A stretch of DNA of 42,030 nucleotides from Opitutaceae bacterium (GTDB lineage: Bacteria; Verrucomicrobiota; Verrucomicrobiia; Opitutales; Opitutaceae). Made by a program: the position numbers and the translations under genes. Under the pieces are notes generated by a model. The model did not search any database. It saw only the letters and a list, made by a program, of their open reading frames with translations, and had not been told where the DNA came from. Shown piece after piece: positions 32,471-39,780 of the stretch (position 1 is the stretch's first letter; each line of letters opens with the position of its first letter). The stretch covers positions 1 to 42,030 of the forward strand of contig JACMRG010000039.1 in NCBI GenBank assembly GCA_014376585.1, written 5' to 3'.

Positions 32471-34771
32471 ATGAAAACCCGTCTCGCCACAACCTGCCTC
32501 CTCGCCCTCGCCGCCGGCCTCCCGCTGTCGCCCGCCGTCGCCCAAATCGCCCCGACCTCGCCCCCGGCCGCCCGCGCCGAGGAGGAAGTCGTCAAACTCA
32601 ACGTCTTCGAGGTCGCCACCGAATCCGACCGCGGCCTGCTCTCCACCAACGCCGTCTCCGCCACCAAGAATAACACCCCCATCAAGGACATTCCCGCCAA
32701 CATCTACGTCCTCAACGAGAGCTTCATCAAGGACCAGATTCCCTTCGATCTTAACGACATTCTCCGCTTCGCCCCCGGCATCAATCTCGACGGCGATTAC
32801 CGCAACGAGACCTACCAGATCCGCGGCTTCTCCGGCGGCCTCCCCCTCGCCGATGGTTTCACCATCTCGCGCTCCTTCCCCACCGAGCAGTCCGCCGTCG
32901 AGCGCGTCGAGGTCCTCCAGGGCCCCGCCGGTATCCTCTTCGGCAACGTCGCCGGCGTCGGCGGCATCGTGAACCGCATCATGAAGAAACCCTCCTTCAA
33001 ATCCGCCTCCTCCCTCGGCGTCTCCTACCGCAACGACGCCAACAACGTCCGCCTCGTTTACGATTCCACCGGCCCCCTCCGCCAGAGCAAAAAACTCGCC
33101 TACCGCCTCATCGCCGCCTTCCAGCATACCGACGGCATCATGGACCGCGTGAAGACCGACCGGCAGTTCATCCGCCCCACCCTCCTCTGGAAAATCAGCG
33201 ACCAGACCAAGCTCACCATCGAGCCCGACATCACCTGGCAGCGCACCGTCGTCGGCTACCGCTACGACTACTTCAACCGCTCCGCCAACGGCGCCCTCAT
33301 CCGCGTGCCCGACGGCATCAACCCCGCCGAGGACTACCAGCACACCAACAACAAAAAATATTCGGTGATGACCACGTTCATTCACCAGTTCAGCCCCGAC
33401 TGGACGTTTCGCGCCGCCACCTTCGCCACCGCCAATTTCCTCTACGACGACGACCCCCGCGTCGCCACCGCGCTCAACGGCGACAACCGCACCATCAACC
33501 GCGGCGCCGCTGACGCCGCCAACGGCTACCCCGCCGGCTACCTCCAGCAGCAGGATCGCTACGTGGGCAATTACTACCTCCAGGCCGATCTCTCCGGTAA
33601 ATTCAACCTCGGCTCCGCCGTCTTCCGGCCCGTCGCCGGCCTCGAGTGGAAACTCGATCCCAACCAAATCAGCATCCGCCGCACCGTCGGTGGTCTCGGC
33701 GGCGTCGCCAACGCCCCGTTCGATATGTTCGCGCCACGTTACAAGGAATTCGCCTATCAGGCCCCGATCGTCACCTACGACCAGCAACAGAACTACACCG
33801 ATGCCCGCGGCCTCTACTTCAACAACCAGGTAAATCTCTTCAGCGACCGCCTGAAACTCGTCACCGGCGTCCGCTTCATCAAATCCGCCACCGCCAACCG
33901 CACCCGCCGCCGCCAGGAAGCCGAGAACCGCGCCGCCACCACCGCCGGCCGCACCCCCCTCAACACCCGCACCACCGGCGAGACCGATTGGGACCATACC
34001 AAACGCATCGGCGCGGTTTACGACGTGACCAAAGCCCTCGGCGCCTTCGCCGGCTATTCCGAATCCTACGAAGCCCGCACCAACACGAACAACCTCGGCG
34101 AGGCCTATCCTCCCGGCATCGGCGAGCAGAAGGAAGCCGGACTTAAAACCGGTTTCTTCGACGGCCGCATCACTTCCACCGTCTCCTACTACGAGCTGAA
34201 ACAGACCAACAACATCCTCTCCTACGCCACCGGCACCACCGGCCCGCGCGGCGAGACCTCAGACGCCATCGGCTCCGTCCAGGCCAAGGGCTGGGATGTC
34301 AGCGGTGTTGTCACCGTGACCGAGAGCCTGCAGTTCCTCCCCGGTTACTCCCGCACCAAAGCCACCACCCTCGTCGGCGGCAGCCTCAACGCCACCGGCT
34401 CCACCACCAGCAACCTCGAGATCACCCGCTACCCCGCCAACGTCGCCAAACTCTACGGCAAATACACCTTCAAGGGCGGCGCGTTCAAAGGCCTCAGCCT
34501 CAATGGCGGCGGCGTTTACACGAATAGCGTGAACCAGGGCGTGCTCGCCGGTATCGCCCCCGCGCCGACGACCAACCGCTCCAACTCCATCATCCCGTCC
34601 TCTATGGTTTGGAACATCGGCGCGAACTACTGGCGCAAGGGCTGGGGCTACGGCGTGAAGGTCGATAACCTCGCCAACCTCCGCTACTACATCCCGTCCG
34701 CGAGCAGCACCACCCGCGCCCTCATCGGCCTGCCCCGCGTCGTCTCCTTCGACGTGACGCGCAAGTTCTGA
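32471..34771 (+). CDS. TonB-dependent outer-membrane receptor
   Basis: 766 aa from ATG 32471, chosen because it starts the signal peptide (MKTRLATTCLLALAAGLPLS); the frame opens earlier at 32369. The shared N-terminal motif is VVKLNVFEVATESDRGL (about residues 40-56). A plug domain (about 62-180) contains PANIYVLNESFIKDQIPFDL, YQIRGFSGG and VERVEVLQGPAGILFGNVAG, typical of siderophore-receptor-like plugs. The barrel ends VVSFDVTRKF with terminal Phe. It is divergent from lacI across a shared operator and followed by a strong intrinsic terminator. With GH16 and GH2 next door it probably imports oligosaccharides; a metal-chelate ligand is less likely here. Confidence 0.93.
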   Translation: MKTRLATTCLLALAAGLPLSPAVAQIAPTSPPAARAEEEVVKLNVFEVATESDRGLLSTNAVSATKNNTPIKDIPANIYVLNESFIKDQIPFDLNDILRFAPGINLDGDYRNETYQIRGFSGGLPLADGFTISRSFPTEQSAVERVEVLQGPAGILFGNVAGVGGIVNRIMKKPSFKSASSLGVSYRNDANNVRLVYDSTGPLRQSKKLAYRLIAAFQHTDGIMDRVKTDRQFIRPTLLWKISDQTKLTIEPDITWQRTVVGYRYDYFNRSANGALIRVPDGINPAEDYQHTNNKKYSVMTTFIHQFSPDWTFRAATFATANFLYDDDPRVATALNGDNRTINRGAADAANGYPAGYLQQQDRYVGNYYLQADLSGKFNLGSAVFRPVAGLEWKLDPNQISIRRTVGGLGGVANAPFDMFAPRYKEFAYQAPIVTYDQQQNYTDARGLYFNNQVNLFSDRLKLVTGVRFIKSATANRTRRRQEAENRAATTAGRTPLNTRTTGETDWDHTKRIGAVYDVTKALGAFAGYSESYEARTNTNNLGEAYPPGIGEQKEAGLKTGFFDGRITSTVSYYELKQTNNILSYATGTTGPRGETSDAIGSVQAKGWDVSGVVTVTESLQFLPGYSRTKATTLVGGSLNATGSTTSNLEITRYPANVAKLYGKYTFKGGAFKGLSLNGGGVYTNSVNQGVLAGIAPAPTTNRSNSIIPSSMVWNIGANYWRKGWGYGVKVDNLANLRYYIPSASSTTRALIGLPRVVSFDVTRKF

Positions 34772-34798
34772 TCCGCCTTCGCCCGTCCGGCCTCCCCC

Positions 34799-34836
34799 GG
34801 CCCGCCCGCGCCCCTCGGCGCGCGCGGGCCTTTTTG
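34799..34836 (+). terminator. Intrinsic terminator after the TonB receptor gene
   Basis: A GC-rich hairpin (GGCCCGCCCGCGCC, loop, GGCGCGCGCGGGCC) is followed by TTTTT. It lies 28 bp after the receptor stop. A nearly identical terminator follows the GH16 gene at 36905-36942. Confidence 0.85.
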
Positions 34837-34900
34837 TTGGCTCCTCGCTTCTCATCCCTCAACCCGTGAGGGTCGCCTGTAAGACTGACGCTGGTTCGTG

Positions 34901-34969
34901 GTGGGCCGTGCGCTCCGCGCGCGGCTTTCAGCGTGGTGTCATCGAAAGATCCCCGCACGCGGAGCGCAC
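34901..34969. repeat. Inverted repeat sharing a 24-bp arm with the 11556-11785 element
   Basis: The left arm 34901-34924 is identical over 24 bp to the reverse complement of 11762-11785. The right arm 34953-34969 (CCGCACGCGGAGCGCAC) pairs with 34908-34924 at 16 of 17 positions around a 28-bp loop. It lies downstream of a TonB receptor gene, past its terminator, as does the other copy. Confidence 0.7.
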
Positions 34970-35024
34970 AAGGTCACGAGACCGGGTTCATACTCCCCCG
35001 CGAAAACCCGCGAACGATCAAAAA

Positions 35025-35040
35025 AGTGAACGATTTCACC
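35025..35040. promoter_or_regulatory. LacI operator candidate, copy 2 (AGTGAACGATTTCACC)
   Basis: Same palindrome as at 32343, with two changes (first base and position 9). It lies 106 bp before the GH16 start, the same distance class as the other copies. Confidence 0.7.
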
Positions 35041-35146
35041 GCCGCGACCGTTGCGTGCTTTTTATCTCCCCGGTTCATTCGATGCACCCCGCTTTTGAAG
35101 AAAAGCTTCCCGCCAGTCCGTCAGGAAACCCTCAGCCCCAAAAAAT

Positions 35147-36865
35147 ATGTCCACGTTAGCTTCGTTGGTCCCCCATGTCCGGTCTCGGTCCTCTCGCGCA
35201 CGCTCGCTGCTGTGCTTCCTTTCCGCACTGGTCGGCTGCAGCACCGCCGGCTTCGCCGCTCCCCCTGCCGGCCGCGGATTCACCCTCGCCTTCGAGGACA
35301 ATTTCGACGGCACCGCCCTCGACACAACTGCGTGGCGCTACCGCACCGACGCCCGGTCCATCCCCGCCACGAGCCCCCAGTGCGCCAACCTCGCCACGAA
35401 TGTGTCCGTCAGCGGCGGCTATCTCCGTCTCACCGGCAAGGTCGAAAATTATACCACGGGCGGCGTCACCTACCCGTCCACCGGCGGCGGCGTGATTTCC
35501 AATGCCGACTTCAAATACGGCTACTATGAAACCCGTGCCAAGCTGACAAAACTGCCCGGCTGGCACCAGTCGTTCTGGCAGTTAGGCAGTCTCACTTCGG
35601 GAGCCTACAACGAAATCGACGGCTGGGAGGTCGATTCGCACGCGTCGCAGGTGCTGCGTTACAACACCCATCACTACGAGCCCGCCCACGACACCTGGCT
35701 GGGAGCCAGCTACACGTTGCCGGCCGGTGGCGGCACGGGAGATATCTTTCGCGTCTATGCTTGGGAGTGGTCGCCCACCGAGGTGATCTTTTACGTGGAC
35801 GGCGTCGAGCGTGCCCGCATCCCCTATCCCGGTGCGCACGCCGCTCAAAGCGTCTGGCTCACCTGCCTGGGCTGGGACCGCGGCTCCGGGCGCGCGGGGC
35901 CGGTCGAGATCCAGTTCGATTATCTCCGCTATTACGCGAAAGACTACGGCATCACCTCGGATTACGGCACCATCGTCGCCCCGAGCACCGCCGGCGGTTG
36001 GGGTGTCAGCGGTCGGGCGTTTAACCACGACAACAGCCAGGACACCAAATTTTCCAGCAGCGCGGGCGACACCGCCACATGGACACCGAACCTGCCGAGC
36101 ACCGGCAACTACGAGGTCTTTTTCTGGAATCCGAGTTACTTCAAAAGCACCACTACCTCGGCGGCCTTGGCCGTGACGGGCGCCGGCGGCGCCTTCACCG
36201 CGCCGGCGGTGGACCAGGTTTACGACGGGCAGCAGTGGGTCAGCCTCGGTGCCTATCGCTTTAACGCCGGGTCCGGCGGCTACGTTCGCCTCACCGTCCC
36301 CAATCCCTCGGGCGGCGTGAACTCCCGCGTCGGCGCGATGATGTTCCGCCGCTTCGATCTCGCCGATTACGATTTCGACTCCGGCAGCGCCTCCGGCTGG
36401 ACCACCGAGGCGGGCACTTGGAACGTCGCCGCATCCGGCACGGGCTACGCCTACCGCACGACCACTACGACCGAAACTCTCGTCCGTCTGGCCCCGCAGG
36501 GCTGGCAAAACCACTTCGTCCGCGCCTCCGTGCGCCCGGTCGGCGCCAACGTCACCGTCGGCGTCGTCGGCCGCTACGTGGACGCCAACAACTACTACAT
36601 GCTGCGCATCTATTGCGGGTCCAACCAAGTGAGCACCCTCAAACGCGCCGGCGGCACCTGGACCACCCTCGCCACGGTCAATTTCGCGGTCACTCCCGGC
36701 GTGTGGTATGACCTGATGTTGGTCATGGACGGCAACAAGCTCCGCGGACTCGTAAACGGCTTCGAGTATATCGACGCCGTTGATTCGACCCACACCGCCG
36801 GCACCGTCGGCGTCCGCACCTATGGGGGTGAAGCGTGGTTTGATCGTTTCGGCGTCGGCCACTGA
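35147..36865 (+). CDS. Secreted GH16-family glycoside hydrolase, multidomain
   Basis: 572 aa. The leader LLCFLSALVGC ends in a lipobox (L-V-G-C31), so it may be a lipoprotein; a type I cleavage after AGFA is the alternative. The GH16 domain (about residues 44-265) shows FEDNFDGTALDTTAWRYR, YYETRAKLTKLPGWHQSFWQ and the catalytic E156-I-D158-G-W-E161 motif, so nucleophile and acid/base are both present. It would cleave internal beta-1,3/1,4 linkages (laminarin, mixed-linkage glucan, agar or carrageenan types). A golvesin/xanthan-lyase-like binding domain (about 270-400) and a concanavalin-like, possibly sugar-binding domain (about 408-570) follow. The gene has its own operator and terminator, so it is a single-gene unit within the LacI regulon. 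Confidence 0.9.
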   Translation: MSTLASLVPHVRSRSSRARSLLCFLSALVGCSTAGFAAPPAGRGFTLAFEDNFDGTALDTTAWRYRTDARSIPATSPQCANLATNVSVSGGYLRLTGKVENYTTGGVTYPSTGGGVISNADFKYGYYETRAKLTKLPGWHQSFWQLGSLTSGAYNEIDGWEVDSHASQVLRYNTHHYEPAHDTWLGASYTLPAGGGTGDIFRVYAWEWSPTEVIFYVDGVERARIPYPGAHAAQSVWLTCLGWDRGSGRAGPVEIQFDYLRYYAKDYGITSDYGTIVAPSTAGGWGVSGRAFNHDNSQDTKFSSSAGDTATWTPNLPSTGNYEVFFWNPSYFKSTTTSAALAVTGAGGAFTAPAVDQVYDGQQWVSLGAYRFNAGSGGYVRLTVPNPSGGVNSRVGAMMFRRFDLADYDFDSGSASGWTTEAGTWNVAASGTGYAYRTTTTTETLVRLAPQGWQNHFVRASVRPVGANVTVGVVGRYVDANNYYMLRIYCGSNQVSTLKRAGGTWTTLATVNFAVTPGVWYDLMLVMDGNKLRGLVNGFEYIDAVDSTHTAGTVGVRTYGGEAWFDRFGVGH

Positions 36866-36904
36866 TCGTCGCGACCGTCCGCGCGCAGTCACCCTCACAA
36901 CCCC

Positions 36905-36942
36905 GGCCCGCCCGCGCCCCACGGCGCGCGCGGGCCTTTTTT
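36905..36942 (+). terminator. Intrinsic terminator after the GH16 gene
   Basis: Hairpin GGCCCGCCCGCGCC / GGCGCGCGCGGGCC followed by six T. It differs from the terminator at 34799 by a single loop base (A for T). Confidence 0.85.
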
Positions 36943-36960
36943 CCGTTTCTAAAAAGCTCC

Positions 36961-36976
36961 GGTGAACGGCTTCACC
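36961..36976. promoter_or_regulatory. LacI operator candidate, copy 3 (GGTGAACGGCTTCACC)
   Basis: Same palindrome as at 32343 with one change at position 10. It lies 107 bp before the TonB receptor start at 37084 and shortly after the GH16 terminator, so it marks a new transcription unit. Confidence 0.75.
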
Positions 36977-37083
36977 AACTAAGGGTTCGAGTCCGACCCG
37001 CGCTCTCCGTTCGCTCGCCCTTCAACCCCTCCGCCGCGCCGTCGCTCCGCTCGGCGTCACCCTTACCCGCACTTCCCCGCCCC

Positions 37084-39750
37084 ATGAAACCATCGCTCAC
37101 CCGCCGTAGTCTTCTCCTCGCCGCCGCGCTCCTCGCGCCGCTCGCCGCCTCCGCCCAGACCGCGCCCAAACCTCCCACCGTCCCGGCCGCCGAAGAAACC
37201 GTCACGCTCTCCGCCTTCGAGGTGAAGAGCGCCAAGGACTCCGGCTACCGCGTGCAAAACTCCGTCGCCACCACCGGCGTTGCCCAGGCGCTCATGGACA
37301 CGCCTCTGCCCATCACCGTCATCACCGGCGAGTTTCTCCGCGACACCGGCAAGAGCGGCTTCCTCGGCGCCCTCTCCTACGTCAGCTCCGTCGCCCTCGA
37401 TGACAACGCGCCCAACGGCAATTTCTCCCCCGGCGCCGGTCGCGGCAACGGTCAGGGCAATCTCACCCGCTTCCGCGGCCAGCCTTACAACGGCACCTTC
37501 CGCAACGGCCTCCGCCAGTTCTACGGCTTCGACACCGAAAACGTGGATCGCATCGAGGTCGCTAAGGGTCCGATGGCCGTGTTCATCGGCGGCGCCACCA
37601 TCGGCGGCGAGGTTAACAACGTCACCAAGAAGCCCCTCTTCGCCCGCCAGCAGGAAGTCACCCTCCGCATCGGTTCGCACGAGACCTACAAAGCCGCCGT
37701 CGATCTCACCGGTCCCATCGACGCCGCCAAGACCCTAGCCTACCGCGTGATCCTCGCCTACCGCGACGGCAACCAGTGGCAGCAAAACTCCCACTCGACC
37801 ACCACCTTCATCAACCCGCAGTTGCTCTGGCGTCCGACCGCCAAACTCAGCACGCGGCTTGAGGTCGTCTATCGCGCCACCACCGGCAACGCCGTCTCCC
37901 AACCCCAGCCGTCCTCGCAAAATTATCAGGCCGCCTTCGACAACCCGACCCAGAGCCTGCTCGATCTCGGCAAGCTCCGCACCGGCGCCCTCGCGGGAGT
38001 CGCCTTCACCAGGGCCGAGTATCAGAGCCGCATCGGCTACGGCGGCTTCGGCCAGTGGCGCACCGACATCTTGAACACCACCGGTAAGTGGACCGCCCTG
38101 GGCGTCGGCGAAACCCTCCGCGAGGGCAACGCTCCCGGCGGCCGCGCCTACAACTACTTCGGGCCGCACGCCAAGTTCTCCGAGCCCGCCACCATCGTCG
38201 AGAGCGACACCACTCTCGCCGCCACCGATTGGTTCAACGCCTCCGTCCTCGGTCGCTACACCAAGGCCCGCCTCAACTACGATCTCTACAGCTTCGGCAC
38301 CCGCCTCCAGCCCGCCGGCTATTACCAGAACAACAACTTCTCAGCCAACCGCACGAAGGTCGAAGGCCGCGACCTCAAGTTCCAGGGCGTCTTCAAAAAA
38401 GACCTCTGGCGCTCCCGCAACACCCTCCTCCTCGGCGCGCAATACGGCGACCAGAAACAGACCGTCGAGAACGCCGTGCTCAACTACGCCGCCTATCCGC
38501 TCTCCGTCGCCGCCTCCTCGCTCTTCGTCCCCGACACAGTCAACACCGCCCGCATCCCCGCCACCCTCACCGGCGCCAACGCCTGGATCTACTGGGACCC
38601 TCGCGTCCATCCCTTCCCCGACAACCGCCTGATCACCACCTGGCCCTCCGCCGTGCAGCCCTCGGGCGTGAAGACGGCCGACTACTCCAAAAATATTTCC
38701 CGCGCCGAATTCGCCGCGTTCAGCACGAGCTGGTTTGACGAGCGCATCACCTTCACCGCCGGCAAGCGCTACAGTTGGGGCTACGGCGTCATCGGCGCCG
38801 CCGACCGTGACGGCACCATCCTCCCCGGCGCCACTGCCACCGCCAACGTCAAGACCTCCAACCACACCATCGGCGCCGTCGTCCGCATCGTTCGCGGGGT
38901 CAATCTCTACGCCAGCCAGAACCAAGGCGAGACCGCCCGCGCCGGCGCCAGCCTCGTCAGCCGCGTTTCCTTCGCCTCCGCCACCGTGCCCATCGACATC
39001 GTCACGCCCGCCGAGCAGGCCGCCAATCCCGTCCCCAACGACATCGGCAAGGGCAAGGAGATCGGCCTCAAGTTCGAGCTCCTCGACCGCAAACTCACCG
39101 GCTCCTTCGGCTGGTTCAACCTCACCCGCGGCAACATCCTCATCTCCGACACCAATCGGAACTCCGCCGATGTCCGCAACCGCGGCACCGAGGCCGATCT
39201 CAATCCCGCCACCTCCAACCCCGCCGTTCGCGCCTCCGTCAACTGGAGCACCACCATCGACGGCAACACCACCGAGGGCTACGAGACCGATTGGGTTTAC
39301 ACTCCGATTCCCTCCTGCTCGCTCGTCCTCGGCGCCAGCCACCTCTACAAAAACAAACCCACCGTCAACAAGCTGCCCACCAACGATGTCTCCCTCGACA
39401 TCAACTACTGGCTCTTGAAAGACCGCCCGCTCCCCAATTCGCCCGACAACATCGTGCGCCTTTTCCAACGCTACGCGTTCCTGGACGGCGCGCTCAAAGC
39501 CGCCTCCGTCGGCTTCGGCACCCGCTACCAGTCGTCGCAACAGCCCGCCGCCGACAACACCTCCTGGGGCACGCTCTTCCCGAGCTACACCGTCTTCGAC
39601 CTCACCCTCGGCTACACCACCAAGATCCGTGGCCACGCCGTCGATTTTCAACTCCAGGTCGATAACCTCCGCAACCAGACCTACTACACCGGCAACCGCG
39701 TTTACGGCGCGCCGCGCGAATTCACGCTCTCCGCGACGACCAAATTCTGA
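37084..39750 (+). CDS. TonB-dependent outer-membrane receptor
   Basis: 888 aa with a signal peptide (MKPSLTRRSLLLAAALLAPL, cleavage after ASA near 23). The shared motif is TVTLSAFEVKSAKDSGYRV (about residues 39-57). The plug domain (about 65-195) has PLPITVITGEFLRDTGK and RIEVAKGPMAVFIGGATIGG. The barrel ends FTLSATTKF with terminal Phe. The start is the only ATG that gives a good leader. It is preceded by a LacI operator and followed after 30 bp by the GH2 gene, so the two form an operon in which the receptor imports what the enzymes release. It is one of two receptors in the same regulon, perhaps for different sizes of oligomer. Confidence 0.93.
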   Translation: MKPSLTRRSLLLAAALLAPLAASAQTAPKPPTVPAAEETVTLSAFEVKSAKDSGYRVQNSVATTGVAQALMDTPLPITVITGEFLRDTGKSGFLGALSYVSSVALDDNAPNGNFSPGAGRGNGQGNLTRFRGQPYNGTFRNGLRQFYGFDTENVDRIEVAKGPMAVFIGGATIGGEVNNVTKKPLFARQQEVTLRIGSHETYKAAVDLTGPIDAAKTLAYRVILAYRDGNQWQQNSHSTTTFINPQLLWRPTAKLSTRLEVVYRATTGNAVSQPQPSSQNYQAAFDNPTQSLLDLGKLRTGALAGVAFTRAEYQSRIGYGGFGQWRTDILNTTGKWTALGVGETLREGNAPGGRAYNYFGPHAKFSEPATIVESDTTLAATDWFNASVLGRYTKARLNYDLYSFGTRLQPAGYYQNNNFSANRTKVEGRDLKFQGVFKKDLWRSRNTLLLGAQYGDQKQTVENAVLNYAAYPLSVAASSLFVPDTVNTARIPATLTGANAWIYWDPRVHPFPDNRLITTWPSAVQPSGVKTADYSKNISRAEFAAFSTSWFDERITFTAGKRYSWGYGVIGAADRDGTILPGATATANVKTSNHTIGAVVRIVRGVNLYASQNQGETARAGASLVSRVSFASATVPIDIVTPAEQAANPVPNDIGKGKEIGLKFELLDRKLTGSFGWFNLTRGNILISDTNRNSADVRNRGTEADLNPATSNPAVRASVNWSTTIDGNTTEGYETDWVYTPIPSCSLVLGASHLYKNKPTVNKLPTNDVSLDINYWLLKDRPLPNSPDNIVRLFQRYAFLDGALKAASVGFGTRYQSSQQPAADNTSWGTLFPSYTVFDLTLGYTTKIRGHAVDFQLQVDNLRNQTYYTGNRVYGAPREFTLSATTKF

Positions 39751-39780
39751 GCGCCGCCCCGGCCTTCACTGCTCCCCGCC

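Noticed and set aside
36981-37000. GGGTTCGAGTCCGACCC resembles a tRNA T-arm, possibly an attachment site
   Set aside because: The stem does not pair beyond two bases at the canonical positions, and no acceptor, D or anticodon arm can be drawn around it.
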